From Sphingobium boeckii (lineage in GTDB: Bacteria; Pseudomonadota; Alphaproteobacteria; Sphingomonadales; Sphingomonadaceae), in assembly GCF_014199215.1 (NCBI RefSeq), contig NZ_JACIJC010000004.1, positions 496,001-560,000 on the forward strand: DNA of 64,000 nt, given 5' to 3'. This document shows, one piece after another, positions 1-9,170 of the stretch. The notes under the pieces were generated by a model that saw nothing but the letters and a program-made list of their open reading frames with translations, did not search any database and had not been told where the DNA came from. The position numbers and the translations under genes are program-made. The number at the start of each line of letters is the position of its first letter. Within the stretch, counting starts at the first letter, position 1.

Positions 1-81
1 AAAACCGAGATCGAAGTGCCCAAGGTGAAGACCGAGACCGAAGAAATCGACGTGCCGGTGGTTGGCGTCAAGGACGAATAA
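1..81 (+). CDS. C-terminal end of an unidentified protein (partial)
   Basis: Frame 1 is open from the window edge to a TAA stop at 79-81 and gives 26 residues. They are rich in Lys, Glu and Val, with a loosely repeated E-V-P-K-V / T-E-T-E pattern ending in V-K-D-E. A rho-independent terminator starts 25 bp after the stop, which supports this being the real 3' end of a gene. Too little is present to name a family, and the rest lies outside the window. Confidence 0.6.
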   Translation, partial: KTEIEVPKVKTETEEIDVPVVGVKDE

Positions 82-106
82 TCCGTTCCACAGAGCGTAA
101 TATCGA

Positions 107-138
107 GCACCTTCGCCCCCCGGCGGAGGTGCTTTTTA
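107..138 (+). terminator. Rho-independent terminator after the partial gene
   Basis: Arms GCACCTTCGCC and GGCGGAGGTGC form a stem of 11 pairs with one mismatch around a short C-rich loop, followed at once by TTTTTATTT. It sits just downstream of the TAA at 79-81 on the same strand, so it most likely ends that transcript. Confidence 0.8.
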
Positions 139-187
139 TTTGCCTTTTGCGCGCCCCGGACGGCATGGATTCCAAAGGAGGCGCCTG

Positions 188-445
188 ATGTCCGATGATT
201 ACGCCCGTGGCCGGCGGGATGGTCTCCGTCTCGCCCTGGCGCTGCTGGGCGCAGAAGAAGCCAAATGGGCGGCGCTGCTGGGCGAAAGCCGCTCGTGGCG
301 GACCAATGCGACCCGGCAAGTCAGGCACAAGGCTTTGCAAGTTGCGCAAAAGCGCGTGCAGACCGCCCTCAATCGCCTGACCCCCAAGGATCAGACCGAG
401 ATCGATAGCGAGCTGGCGTCCGCCCTCGATGAACTCGGGCTTTGA
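188..445 (+). CDS. Hypothetical protein, 85 aa
   Basis: Small protein of unknown function. The ATG at 188 is chosen over an in-frame ATG at 140 because AAAGGAGG lies at 174-181, a near-perfect ribosome binding site. The product is mostly predicted helix, with many Ala, Leu, Arg and Gln residues and no signal peptide or membrane segment. It starts M-S-D-D-Y-A-R-G-R-R-D-G and ends D-E-L-G-L. It converges on the mmsB gene, whose stop lies 26 bp away. No family was recognised. Confidence 0.7.
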   Translation: MSDDYARGRRDGLRLALALLGAEEAKWAALLGESRSWRTNATRQVRHKALQVAQKRVQTALNRLTPKDQTEIDSELASALDELGL

Positions 446-470
446 TGCCGCTCCGCGACTGGCTCAAACG

Positions 471-1352
471 CTATTTTTCATCCAGCATCCGGATGATCGC
501 CGAGAAATCGAGCCCGCCCTGCCCGGCTTCGGCGAATTGCTCATAAAGCGCCGCGGCGCGTTCCCCCATCGGCACGCTGGCATCCGCGCCTTTGGCGGCT
601 TCCATCGCCAGGCGGAGATCCTTCAGCATCAGCGCAGTGGCAAAGCCGCCCTGATAGTCATTGTCCGCCGGACTTTGCGGGCCGACGCCGGGCAGCGGGC
701 AATAGCTCGTCATCGACCAGCTTTGTCCGCTCGCCTTGGACGAAATGTCGTAAAAGGTCTGCGCATCGAGGCCCAGTTTCTGCGCCAGCAGGAACGCCTC
801 GCACGTCGCCACCATCGTCGCGCCGAGCAGCATGTTGTTCGCGATCTTCGCCGCCTGCCCCGCGCCATTGCCGCCGGCATGGATCACCGCCTTGCCCATC
901 AGCGACAGGATCGGTTCGGCGCGATCGAACGCCTCCTTCGATCCGCCGACCATGAAGGTGAGCGTGCCGCCATTGGCCGCCGCGATCCCGCCGGAGACGG
1001 GGGCGTCCACCGCGACCAGACCGTTCGCCGCCGCCGCATCGGCCACGCGCTTGGCCGTCGCCACGTCGATCGTCGAGCAATCGAGCAGCAGCGTGCCGGG
1101 CGCAGCCTTGCCGAAAAAGGCATCTGCATAAATCTGTTCCACATGCTTGCCCGCGGGCAGCATCGTCACGATGGCTTCGGCTCCTTCAGCGGCAGCCGCA
1201 GCGCTCTCGACCGGCAGGCACCGCGCCTCCTTCGCCCGCGCCAGAGCGTCGGCTGAAAGATCGAACGCATGAACATCATGTCCCGCCTTGGCCAGATTGG
1301 CCGCCATCCCGCCGCCCATATTGCCGAGCCCGATAAAACCGATGCGTGCCAT
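471..1352 (-). CDS. mmsB: 3-hydroxyisobutyrate dehydrogenase
   Basis: NAD-dependent oxidation of 3-hydroxyisobutyrate to methylmalonate semialdehyde in valine degradation. At 293 aa it has the normal family length. The Rossmann loop G-F-I-G-L-G-N-M-G is at residues 5-13. The substrate motif D-A-P-V-S-G-G is near 116-122 and the catalytic Lys is near 169 in G-A-G-Q-A-A-K. The start is placed at 1352 because residues upstream in the open frame translate a palindromic element, not protein. It is the last gene of a minus-strand run with enoyl-CoA hydratase, hydrolase and acyl-CoA dehydrogenase, which together cover isobutyryl-CoA to methylmalonate semialdehyde. The element at 1377-1449 separates it from the next gene. 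Confidence 0.93.
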   Translation of the reverse strand: MARIGFIGLGNMGGGMAANLAKAGHDVHAFDLSADALARAKEARCLPVESAAAAAEGAEAIVTMLPAGKHVEQIYADAFFGKAAPGTLLLDCSTIDVATAKRVADAAAANGLVAVDAPVSGGIAAANGGTLTFMVGGSKEAFDRAEPILSLMGKAVIHAGGNGAGQAAKIANNMLLGATMVATCEAFLLAQKLGLDAQTFYDISSKASGQSWSMTSYCPLPGVGPQSPADNDYQGGFATALMLKDLRLAMEAAKGADASVPMGERAAALYEQFAEAGQGGLDFSAIIRMLDEK

Positions 1353-1376
1353 GTGGCCAATCCTCTCATAAATAAT

Positions 1377-1449
1377 CCGTTTGTCCCGAGCGAAGTCGAG
1401 GGACGTCGGAGCTGTCACCACATCCCTCGACTTCGCTCGGGACAAACGG
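1377..1449. repeat. Palindromic intergenic element, family A (copy 1)
   Basis: An inverted repeat whose arms begin CCGTTTGTCCCGAGCGAAG and end in the reverse complement, with a central loop of about 20 nt. The same arms recur at 5568, 27425, 41530 and, as a half copy, 51875. It lies between mmsB and the enoyl-CoA hydratase gene. It could fold into a long hairpin in the operon mRNA. Confidence 0.9.
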
Positions 1450-1457
1450 GATCTAGA

Positions 1458-2234
1458 TCAGCGTCCCGTCCATTTCCCCGGACGCTTCTCGACGAACGCG
1501 GCCATGCCCTCGCTCTGGTCATCGCTCCCGAAGATCCCGTGGAACAGTCTCCGTTCGAATTGCACGCCCATGGTGAGCGTCGTCTCGAACGCGGCATTCA
1601 CCATTTCCTTATTGGCCTTCACAGCGAGCGGCGCCATTTCGGCGATGGTCGTCGCGGTCTTCACCGCATCCTCCACCAGTTCCGCCAAAGGCACGATCCG
1701 CGCGACCAGCCCTGAACGCTCGGCTTCCTCGGCACCCATCATCCGCCCGGTGAGGCACATTTCCATCGCCTTGGCCTTGCCCACCGCACGGGGCAGGCGC
1801 TGCGATCCGCCCATGCCGGGGGTCACCGCCAGCTTGATCTCGGGCTGGCCGAATTTCGCATTGTCCGCCGCCAGGATGAAATCGCACATCATCGCGAGCT
1901 CGCAGCCGCCGCCCAGCGCATAGCCCGCCACCGCCGCGATCACGGGCTTGCGCGTCGCGGTCACGCGCTCATAGCCGCCGAAAAAATTGCTGCCATACAT
2001 GGTCGCGAAACCCTGATCGGACATTTCCTTGATGTCCGCGCCCGCCGCAAACGCCTTGTCATTACCGGTCAGCACGGCGCAGCCCTGCGTCTCATCGGCA
2101 TCGAATGCCTCCAGCGCGGCGATCAGATCGGCCAGCACCTGCGAATTGAGCGCGTTCAGCGCCTGCGGGCGATTGAGCGTGATCAGCGTCACGCGGCCAC
2201 GCTGCTCGACCAGCAGGGTTTCATAGTCAGCCAT
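1458..2234 (-). CDS. Enoyl-CoA hydratase (valine pathway)
   Basis: Crotonase-fold hydratase, 258 aa. In this operon the likely reaction is methacrylyl-CoA plus water to 3-hydroxyisobutyryl-CoA. The oxyanion-hole segments A-F-A-A-G-A-D-I (residues 61-68) and G-Y-A-L-G-G-G-C-E (104-112) are present. The two catalytic glutamates, E112 and E132 in F-G-Q-P-E, are intact. Two ATGs lie close together (2240 and 2234). The second is preferred because AGAAGGA then sits at a normal spacing of about 6 nt. Upstream is the hydrolase gene, downstream mmsB. A general fatty-acid role cannot be excluded from sequence alone. Confidence 0.92.
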   Translation of the reverse strand: MADYETLLVEQRGRVTLITLNRPQALNALNSQVLADLIAALEAFDADETQGCAVLTGNDKAFAAGADIKEMSDQGFATMYGSNFFGGYERVTATRKPVIAAVAGYALGGGCELAMMCDFILAADNAKFGQPEIKLAVTPGMGGSQRLPRAVGKAKAMEMCLTGRMMGAEEAERSGLVARIVPLAELVEDAVKTATTIAEMAPLAVKANKEMVNAAFETTLTMGVQFERRLFHGIFGSDDQSEGMAAFVEKRPGKWTGR

Positions 2235-2253
2235 TGTCATTCCTTCTTGATAA

Positions 2254-3294
2254 TCAGGCAGGCGTCCACGCCTCGTCCTCGGGCAGGGGCGCAAAAATCT
2301 GGTCAATCACATGATCGCTGACCCCCTCGGGCGTGGGGGGATCCCAGCGCGGCGCATTGTCCTTGTCCACGATCACCGCGCGCACGCCTTCGAGGAAGTC
2401 ATGCCGCTGCACCACATGGCAGCCGACGGCATATTCCTGTTTCATCTCGTCGGCGAAGTCGTGCATTCCAGCGCCCTCGCGCAGCAGCCGAAGCGAGACC
2501 TTCATCGTCTGCGGCGATTTGGTCTTCAGCGTGGCCAGTTCCTTCGCCGCCCAATCGCCGCCATCCGCATCCAGCGCGGCATACACCTCTTCCAGCACGT
2601 CGGACGCGAACAGCCGGTCGATCGATGCCAGATTGTCCTCGATCCGGGCGGGCGGCGGCGTCACGGAAAGCTGGCCGAGAATGCCCTCGATCCGCTGCGG
2701 GTCCGCCGCGATGCGCGTCTTGGCTTCGTCCAGCGAGTCCGCCGGCAGATAATGCGTCGCCAGCCCCAGAGCGAAACACTCCGCCCCGTCGATCCGCGCG
2801 CCGGTCAGCGCCAGAAACTGGCCCGTCCGGCCCGGCAGACGTGACAGGAACCAGCCGCCGCCCACGTCGGGGAAAAGGCCGATCCCGGTTTCGGGCATGG
2901 CAAGGCGCGTATTTTTCGTCGCAACGCGGTATTTGCACGGCATGGCAATGCCCACGCCGCCACCCATGGTGATCCCGTCCATAAAGGCCACGGTCGGCTT
3001 GGCATAAGTGAACAGCCGGTGATTCATCCGATATTCGGTGTGGAAGAACGCCCGCGCCTCTGCGCCATCCTTCGCGCCGCTTTCCGCGAGCATCCGGATA
3101 TCGCCGCCCGCGCAAAAGCCGCGTCCCTCGGCATGGTCGAAGATCACCGCCTCCACGGCGAGATCGCCGCGCCAGTCTTCCAGCGCGTCGAGAATGCTCT
3201 CGCACATGGCCGTGGTCAGCGCATGGATCGCCTTGGGCCGATTGAGCCGGATGCGGCCCGCCTTGCCGTCGATATTTGTGATGATGTCACTCAC
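2254..3294 (-). CDS. 3-hydroxyisobutyryl-CoA hydrolase
   Basis: Crotonase-superfamily thioesterase, 346 aa, releasing 3-hydroxyisobutyrate from its CoA ester. The length is typical of the HIBCH branch, which carries a C-terminal extension absent from true hydratases. Visible motifs are [12 protein letters not shown] (residues about 56-67), the G-G-G-V-G-I-A segment near 112, and [14 protein letters not shown] around 134-147, which is characteristic of this branch. It starts with GTG at 3294, overlapping the TGA of the acyl-CoA dehydrogenase by 4 bp, so the two genes are translationally coupled. Confidence 0.93.
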   Translation of the reverse strand: MSDIITNIDGKAGRIRLNRPKAIHALTTAMCESILDALEDWRGDLAVEAVIFDHAEGRGFCAGGDIRMLAESGAKDGAEARAFFHTEYRMNHRLFTYAKPTVAFMDGITMGGGVGIAMPCKYRVATKNTRLAMPETGIGLFPDVGGGWFLSRLPGRTGQFLALTGARIDGAECFALGLATHYLPADSLDEAKTRIAADPQRIEGILGQLSVTPPPARIEDNLASIDRLFASDVLEEVYAALDADGGDWAAKELATLKTKSPQTMKVSLRLLREGAGMHDFADEMKQEYAVGCHVVQRHDFLEGVRAVIVDKDNAPRWDPPTPEGVSDHVIDQIFAPLPEDEAWTPA

Positions 3295-4436
3295 TGCCGC
3301 GTCAACTCCCGTCCCACGATCATCCGCATCACCTGATTGGTGCCCTCCAGGATCGAATGCACGCGCAGGTCGCGCCAGAATCGCTCGATCGGATAATCCT
3401 GCAGGAAGCCGTAGCCGCCATGCAATTGTAAAGCGTCATTTGCCACTTTCGATCCCATATCCGTCGCCAGCCGTTTCGCCATCGCCGCGAATTTCGTCTT
3501 GTCCGGCGCATTCGCCGTCACCTTGGCCGCAGCGACATAAAGCAGCGCCCGCGCCGCCTCCAGATCGGTCGCCATGTCCGCCAGCATGAATTGGGTATTC
3601 TGAAAGTCAGCGATCGCCTTGCCAAACTGCTTGCGGTCCTTGGTGTATTTCACCGATTCGTCCAGGCAGCGCTGCGCCCCGCCCAGCGAACAGGCACCGA
3701 TATTCAGCCGTCCGCCGTCCAGCCCCATCATCGCGATGCGGAAACCCTCGCCCTCCGCGCCGACCAGATTGCCCACGGGCACCCGCACGCCATCGAAATT
3801 CACCTGCGCGGTAGGCTGCGAATGCCAGCCGAGCTTCTTTTCCTGCGCGCCAAAGGAGACGCCCGGCATGTCCTTCTCGATCACCAGGCAGGAAATGCCC
3901 TTTGGCCCGTCCTCCCCCGTGCGGACCATGGTGACATAGACCTCATTCTCCCCGCCGCCGGAGATGAAGGCCTTCGAACCCGTCACGACATAATGATCGC
4001 CGTCCTTCACCGCCTTGGTCTTGAGCGCTGCGGCATCCGATCCAGCGCCGGGTTCGGTCAGGCAATAGGAGGCGATCCGGTCCATCGTCACGAGCGAGGG
4101 CAGATAGGCGTCCTTCACGGCCTGCGATCCGAAGCGGTCGATCATCCAGGTCGCCATATTGTGGATCGAGATGAACGCGCCGGTGGAGGGGCAGCCATAA
4201 GCCATGGCCTCCATGATCAGCGCCGCCTCAAGCCGCCCCAGCCCGATCCCGCCATGCTCTTCGGAGACATAGATCGCGCCGAAACCCAGTTCCGCCGCCG
4301 CCTTGATGGTATCGCGCGGAAAGATGTGCTTCTCATCCCACGCCGCGGCATGGGGCGTGATCGCATCGGCCGTGAATTTGCGCGCCAGATCCTGGATCTC
4401 GCGCTGGTCGTCGGTCAGGTCGAACTGGTTGGTCAT
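3291..4436 (-). CDS. Acyl-CoA dehydrogenase, probably isobutyryl-CoA dehydrogenase
   Basis: FAD enzyme of 381 aa. By context it oxidises isobutyryl-CoA to methacrylyl-CoA, the first committed CoA step of valine breakdown. The ACAD signature C-L-T-E-P-G-A-G-S-D is near residue 130. The C-terminal L-Q-D-Y-P-I-E-R-F-W-R-D-L-R block is present, and the catalytic glutamate is E364 in E-G-T-N-Q-V. The start is M-T-N-Q-F-D-L at 4436. It opens the operon 4436-471 and is divergent from a LysR gene at 4658. Substrate specificity is inferred from the neighbours only. Confidence 0.9.
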   Translation of the reverse strand: MTNQFDLTDDQREIQDLARKFTADAITPHAAAWDEKHIFPRDTIKAAAELGFGAIYVSEEHGGIGLGRLEAALIMEAMAYGCPSTGAFISIHNMATWMIDRFGSQAVKDAYLPSLVTMDRIASYCLTEPGAGSDAAALKTKAVKDGDHYVVTGSKAFISGGGENEVYVTMVRTGEDGPKGISCLVIEKDMPGVSFGAQEKKLGWHSQPTAQVNFDGVRVPVGNLVGAEGEGFRIAMMGLDGGRLNIGACSLGGAQRCLDESVKYTKDRKQFGKAIADFQNTQFMLADMATDLEAARALLYVAAAKVTANAPDKTKFAAMAKRLATDMGSKVANDALQLHGGYGFLQDYPIERFWRDLRVHSILEGTNQVMRMIVGRELTRQ

Positions 4437-4629
4437 TCTGATACCGTCCTGCATCCTCAGCCCGGATACCATCCGGATGTTGGAAAAGAGATAGTTGCTC
4501 CGCCCACCCTATCACCGGCTTCCGATATTTCGAACAGGCGCGATCCGATAAAGGCGGTAACCTCTCGTCCTTCGGCATCCCTGGACCTTTGCGGATTTGC
4601 ACTCAAGCGCGTAACTTTGCATGAGCATA

Positions 4630-4643
4630 CTGCAAATATGCAG
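4630..4643. promoter_or_regulatory. Candidate LysR box between the valine operon and its divergent regulator
   Basis: CTGCA-AATA-TGCAG is a perfect inverted repeat with 5-bp arms. It sits 14 bp before the GTG of the LysR gene, inside the 221-bp divergent region. Short dyads with a T-rich or A-rich core are typical LysR binding sites. The assignment is inference. Confidence 0.4.
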
Positions 4644-4657
4644 CACGAGGGCAATGG

Positions 4658-5530
4658 GTGTTCGATTGGGATGATTTGAGGATTTTCCTCGCCGTGGCCC
4701 GCGCGCGGCGGCTGGCTCCAGCGGCGCGCGCGCTGGGCGTGGACGCCACCACCATCGGCCGCCGACTCTCCCGCCTCTCGGACGAACTGGGCGCGCAACT
4801 GTTCGAATCCTCGGGCGGCGAACGGCTGCTGACCGATCGGGGCCAGGCGTTGTTCCGCCATGCCGAGACCGTGGAAAGCGCGGCGCTGGCCGCCATGGGC
4901 GAGGTGACCGGCGATTCGCGCAGTCTTTCGGGACAGGTGCGCCTCAGCGTCGCCGAAGGATTCGCCACCTGGGTGCTCGCCCCCGCACTCCCCGAATTCC
5001 ATCTCACCCATCCCGATATCCAGATCGATATCGTCACCGCATCGGGTTTCCTCAATCCCTCGAAGCGGGAGGCGGATATGGCCGTGATGCTCGCCCGCCC
5101 GCGCACCGGAAAGCTCGTCGCCAGCAAGCTCCATGACTATCGCCTGCGCCTCTATGCCGCGCCCGCCTATATCGCCACGCATGGCAGGCCCGCGAATGTG
5201 GAGGCGCTGCGCCACCACAGCCTGATCAGCTACGTTCCCGAATTCATCTATGCGCCCGAACTTGATTATCTGGGGGAGATCGGTGCCGGCCTCGAACCCA
5301 AATTGCGCAGCACCAGCATCAACATCCAGCATCGCCTGATCGCGGGCGGCGCGGGCATCGGCGTCCTCCCCGCCTTCATCGGCGACAATGATCCCAGCCT
5401 CTTGCCGCTGCTGGCCGACCAGAAGGAAATCCGCCGCACCTTCTGGCTGGTCACCCACAGCGACACACGCAGCCTGGCGCGGATCGGCGCGGTGGTGGAC
5501 CTTCTGAAGACATGCGCGGCAGGGCTTTGA
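4658..5530 (+). CDS. LysR-family transcriptional regulator, divergent from the valine operon
   Basis: 290 aa, normal LysR length. The winged helix-turn-helix occupies about residues 1-60 (D-L-R-I-F-L-A-V-A-R-A then L-G-V-D-A-T-T-I-G-R-R-L-S-R-L). The substrate domain follows from about 90 to 285. The start is GTG at 4658 with ACGAGG upstream; no ATG in this frame fits the family N-terminus. The gene is divergent from the acyl-CoA dehydrogenase and by position is a candidate regulator of the valine operon. No co-inducer can be read from sequence. Confidence 0.9.
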   Translation: MFDWDDLRIFLAVARARRLAPAARALGVDATTIGRRLSRLSDELGAQLFESSGGERLLTDRGQALFRHAETVESAALAAMGEVTGDSRSLSGQVRLSVAEGFATWVLAPALPEFHLTHPDIQIDIVTASGFLNPSKREADMAVMLARPRTGKLVASKLHDYRLRLYAAPAYIATHGRPANVEALRHHSLISYVPEFIYAPELDYLGEIGAGLEPKLRSTSINIQHRLIAGGAGIGVLPAFIGDNDPSLLPLLADQKEIRRTFWLVTHSDTRSLARIGAVVDLLKTCAAGL

Positions 5531-5567
5531 AAGCGCGCTGCCACACTTATCCCGGTAGCCACACCAA

Positions 5568-5643
5568 CCCGTTTGTCCCGAGCGCAGTCGAGGGACGTTT
5601 GTCGCGTCACCAACGTCCCTCGACTGCGCTCGGGACAAACGGG
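5568..5643. repeat. Palindromic intergenic element, family A (copy 2)
   Basis: Arms CCCGTTTGTCCCGAGCGCAG and its complement flank a loop of about 15 nt (TTTGTCGCGTCACCAA). It lies between the stops of convergent genes (LysR ending 5530, serine hydrolase ending 5659), where it could also serve as a bidirectional transcription barrier. Confidence 0.9.
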
Positions 5644-5658
5644 CTTTTAAGATGCGCC

Positions 5659-6858
5659 CTAAGCCAAAGCGCCTCTCAGCGCCCGGATCGCATTGTGATG
5701 GATCACATCGGTGAAGCTGTTGCCGCCCACGGGGTGTGAACCGAAGCGGATGATCGCCAGCCCGCTGCCCGGCTCCATATAAAGCCGCTGGCCGAAGACG
5801 CCGAGCGCCTGGATGCTTTCAAACCCCTCGTGCTGGATCCACCATTGGCTGCGATAGGATCCGTTGGGGCGCGTCTCCATGCCGGCTCCGGCAAACAACG
5901 CCCGGTCTCCGCCGCCGGCGATGCTGTCCAGCGCGGCGGGCGGCACCACCCAATGGCCATCGACGATGCCGCCGCCCAGGATCATCAGCGCCACCCGCGC
6001 CAGATCGCGTGCCGTGGCGTTCAGGCCTGCCCCGGCAATCTCATGTCCCGCCGTATCGAGCAGGATCTGCGCATTGTCGGCGCAGCCCGAGGGCCGCCAG
6101 ATCCGATCGCCCAGCAGCTTGGAGAGCGATTGACCGCTCGCGCGCAGCAGCACCCAGCCCAGCGCATCCGCCACCGGCGTGCGATAGCGAAACAGCGTGC
6201 CGGGCGGACCCGCGCGCGCCGTGAGCTTCTTCAACGCCTCGAACACGCCGCCAAAACCACGCTGCGGGGTCCAATAGCTTTCGGAATATTGATGAATCTC
6301 CGCCTCGGGATTGGCATATTCCTCATCGAACGCCACACCGTCGGTCATGTCGAGCAATTGGCGCACCGTCACCGAAGCAAAGGCGCTCTCGGCCAGCTCG
6401 GGCACATAGCGGATCACCGGCGCTTCGGGCTCCAGCACCTCCTCGGCGATCAATATTTCCGCCAGCAGCCCGAAAAAGCTCTTGGTGATCGAGAAGAGCA
6501 GATGCGGCGTTTCCGCGGTCATTCCATTGGCATAATGCTCATAGACGATCCGCCCGCGATGCAGCACCAGAAAGGCGTCGGTATAGGTGCGCGCCAGAAA
6601 TTCGTTCCAGGTGATGAGTTCGCCCGTTTCGTCGGGCAGCACCAGCCCACCCAGATCGATCAGCGCTTCATCCAGCTCGCGCGGATTGGAGCTGCGCCGG
6701 ATCACGCGGCTCGGCACCAGCTCGCGGGCATGTTGGAAGGCCCAGCGGGAATAAGGATAAATCCGCCAATTCTCCCGCGTGACGCGGCGTTCGGGCGGGA
6801 AATGCTCGTCGGGTCCGATACCGGCGCTGGGCCAGTCGAGGGGCGGTGGCAGCTTCAT
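5659..6858 (-). CDS. Serine hydrolase, beta-lactamase/EstB fold (class C-like)
   Basis: 399 aa penicillin-binding-like hydrolase of the S12 / 6-aminohexanoate-dimer hydrolase group. The nucleophile motif S-I-T-K is at residues 123-126 in L-L-F-S-I-T-K-S-F-F-G. A Y-R-T triad element (F-R-Y-R-T-P-V) follows at about 220. No signal peptide is visible: the N-terminus is M-K-L-P-P-P-L-D-W-P, so it is probably cytoplasmic. Such enzymes cleave small esters or amides, and the substrate cannot be predicted. The next gene on the same strand begins upstream at 7734; no operon partner clarifies its role. Confidence 0.85.
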   Translation of the reverse strand: MKLPPPLDWPSAGIGPDEHFPPERRVTRENWRIYPYSRWAFQHARELVPSRVIRRSSNPRELDEALIDLGGLVLPDETGELITWNEFLARTYTDAFLVLHRGRIVYEHYANGMTAETPHLLFSITKSFFGLLAEILIAEEVLEPEAPVIRYVPELAESAFASVTVRQLLDMTDGVAFDEEYANPEAEIHQYSESYWTPQRGFGGVFEALKKLTARAGPPGTLFRYRTPVADALGWVLLRASGQSLSKLLGDRIWRPSGCADNAQILLDTAGHEIAGAGLNATARDLARVALMILGGGIVDGHWVVPPAALDSIAGGGDRALFAGAGMETRPNGSYRSQWWIQHEGFESIQALGVFGQRLYMEPGSGLAIIRFGSHPVGGNSFTDVIHHNAIRALRGALA

Positions 6859-6903
6859 CGCGCCGGTCTAGCGCAGTTTGACGCGATGCACAGCGGCGAT
6901 CCG

Positions 6904-7734
6904 TTAAGGAATTGTAAATTCGCTGCAATCGGGCGCGGGTGTGTCAAATTCGTAACGGTCCGTCGCGGGGTTGAAGCGGATGGTGCGGCGATAGCTGCAG
7001 AGGGGGTCCACCGACCAGATCAGATCCTTTTTTGTTAGAGGCGGGGCGGATAAAGAATCCGCGTTGCGTGACACTTTTCCCGGATAGGTTTCCGCACGCG
7101 TGGTGAAGGTGAAAGCCGGATGCCTGCCTTGCGGCTCTGCCAGTTCCAGCTTGCCGATGAATTTATACTCATCGTGGCAGGCACCCGCACGCTGCTTCAT
7201 ATCTTTCTCGCCGAAACAAGCACGGATCATCGCCGATCCCTCCAACGGTAAATCAAGCACTTCACCCATCGGGGGCGATCCCATAATATCGACCCTGATC
7301 AAGCTCAGTCTCGTCGCGCTCGCACCACCTCCGGAATAACCCGTCGAAATGCGCGTCTCGACGCCGACCAGCGCAGCACGCCGCCCTGTTTCGTCCGGTG
7401 CAAGCAAAACGATTTGCGGCCAGATCGAAAGCGTTGCGGAATCGTCCGGCGCCATCAATTCATAGCGTTGAACCTGCTGCTCGCTCTGCGGCTTTGTGCC
7501 ATCGTACACGCTGAGCACCCGCACGCCGTTCGCCGGATCATGCTCAATACTTTCGCACCATTGATTGTCAAAGGTGCACAGCACCTCAGGAGCGGTGTCT
7601 TTCTCCGCCTTGTCACTCATCTGGGGAAGGCGATGCAAACCGCCCATGCTGTTACCAGCCGCATCGGATGACGATGGTGTTTGCGGAATAGTCAGCGGCA
7701 CAGGCGTCGCCGCCAACAGCAGCGCCATCAGCAT
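6904..7734 (-). CDS. Secreted hypothetical protein, 276 aa
   Basis: Unknown function. The N-terminus M-L-M-A-L-L-L-A-A-T-P is a short hydrophobic export signal, followed by a Pro/Ser-rich stretch and a mainly beta-strand body with several Cys residues (C-T-F-D-N-Q-W-C, C-F-G-E-K, C-H-D, C-S-Y, C-S-E-F), suggesting a disulphide-bonded periplasmic protein. The ATG at 7734 shares one base with the TGA of the upstream symporter gene (TGATG), so the two are coupled. No domain was recognised. Confidence 0.75.
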   Translation of the reverse strand: MLMALLLAATPVPLTIPQTPSSSDAAGNSMGGLHRLPQMSDKAEKDTAPEVLCTFDNQWCESIEHDPANGVRVLSVYDGTKPQSEQQVQRYELMAPDDSATLSIWPQIVLLAPDETGRRAALVGVETRISTGYSGGGASATRLSLIRVDIMGSPPMGEVLDLPLEGSAMIRACFGEKDMKQRAGACHDEYKFIGKLELAEPQGRHPAFTFTTRAETYPGKVSRNADSLSAPPLTKKDLIWSVDPLCSYRRTIRFNPATDRYEFDTPAPDCSEFTIP

Positions 7735-8993
7735 CAAGCGATCGTCTCCGCCATCGCCACTTCAGGATCGACCATCAGCCCGCTGCGCCGCGCCACCGCC
7801 GTGGTCGCGGCCACATCCATCGTCACATTGCCCACGGTGCGCACGATATCGGGAATCATCTCGACCGCGACAAGCAGCGCCAGCGGCTCGATCGGCACGC
7901 CCATGGCCACCGCGATCGGCGTGATCGCGGTGAGGAAGCTGATCTGGCCGGGCAGGCTGATCGATCCCAAGGTCGTGATGGCGGCCACCACCGCCCCCGT
8001 TGCGATCGTGCCCACGGTCAGCGGGATGCCGAACCAGTGCGCCACATAGATGGCGACCGCGAGGTTCATCGCCGGGCTGGTGACGCGGAAGATGGCGACG
8101 GCGATCGGCAGCGGCACGCCCGCCGCCTCGATCGGCACGCCCAGCCGCTCACTGCTTTTCAGCATGGTGGGGAGCGACGCGAGCGAGCTTTGCGTGGAGA
8201 GCGCTACTGCCTGCGCCGGTGCGACCGCACGGATGAAATCGAACAATTTCACCTTCCCGCCGAACACCGCCATCGGATAGGCCAGCGCCCAGGCGGCGAG
8301 GCCGGCGCAGGAGACGATGATGATATAATGCGCCAGCGCGCCGATCGCCGCCGTGCCCGCATTGATGCCGGTGACGAACGCCAGCGCAAACACGCCGATC
8401 GGCGCGATCCACAGCACCCAGCCGACCATCACCAGCATCGCGCGCTCGATCGCGGAAAAGAATCCGGTGATCCGTTCGCGCGCCGCCGGCTCGATCTGGG
8501 TCACCGCGATGGCGAACAGCGTGACGAAGAAGATCAGCGGCAGCATGGCATCTTCCGCCGCGGCGGTGAACGGATTGGTCGGCACGATCGATTTCAGGAA
8601 TTCGGCCAATGGCGGCACCTCGCCCATGGCGGCGGGGGCCGGCCCGGCGGCGCTGCGCAGCGCGGCTGCGGCCTCTGCAGGCATCGGCCAGATCTGGAGC
8701 AGCGCCGGGATGAGCACCGCTGCGATCGCCGTCACGATCCACAGCATCACGAGGAACAGGATCACCGAGCGCAACGCCAGCGCGCCGCCGCGCGCGCTGT
8801 CCGCCGTCCGCGCGATGCCCGTCACCAGCAGCGCCACGATGAGCGGCACGATCGTCATCCGCAGCGAATCCAGCCAGAGAGCGCCCACCGGCGCGGCGAA
8901 ATCGACCGCTCTTTCCCATCCGAAAGAGGCGCCGGCGATGCCGAGCGAGAGACCGATGATCAGGGCGAGGAGGATGCGCACGGGCTGGGACAT
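7734..8993 (-). CDS. Dicarboxylate/amino acid:cation symporter (DAACS family)
   Basis: 419 aa inner-membrane carrier. It starts M-S-Q-P-V-R-I-L-L-A-L-I-I-G-L-S and shows about eight hydrophobic segments plus re-entrant loops. Family marks are the scaffold R-M-T-I-V-P-L-I near residue 45, the S-T-Q-S-S-L-A-S-L-P serine-rich loop near 260, and the C-terminal D-R-...-N-V-T-M-D region. It imports glutamate, aspartate or C4-dicarboxylates in characterised members. The open frame continues upstream to 10850, but only because of antisense to the CoA ligase. A second DAACS member lies at 36702. Confidence 0.88.
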   Translation of the reverse strand: MSQPVRILLALIIGLSLGIAGASFGWERAVDFAAPVGALWLDSLRMTIVPLIVALLVTGIARTADSARGGALALRSVILFLVMLWIVTAIAAVLIPALLQIWPMPAEAAAALRSAAGPAPAAMGEVPPLAEFLKSIVPTNPFTAAAEDAMLPLIFFVTLFAIAVTQIEPAARERITGFFSAIERAMLVMVGWVLWIAPIGVFALAFVTGINAGTAAIGALAHYIIIVSCAGLAAWALAYPMAVFGGKVKLFDFIRAVAPAQAVALSTQSSLASLPTMLKSSERLGVPIEAAGVPLPIAVAIFRVTSPAMNLAVAIYVAHWFGIPLTVGTIATGAVVAAITTLGSISLPGQISFLTAITPIAVAMGVPIEPLALLVAVEMIPDIVRTVGNVTMDVAATTAVARRSGLMVDPEVAMAETIA

Positions 8994-9170
8994 GCGGTGG
9001 GTGTAACGAGCGTCCGCCGGATGGGGAAGTGGGTGTAGCATCGCCAGAAAAATCTTAATTCTCATTCCTGACCTGGACAGAGAGGGGCCTTGCTGGACAC
9101 CTCGCATCGCCCGGACGGTGGATTTCCGGATCGCTTGCACCGCTCCGCAATCTCCAGCATCGATCCAGCC

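Noticed and set aside
1353-1445. N-terminal extension of the mmsB frame
   Set aside because: The extra residues (M-S-R-A-K-S-R-D) translate a family A palindrome. The same string appears wherever that element is read, so it is not protein sequence.
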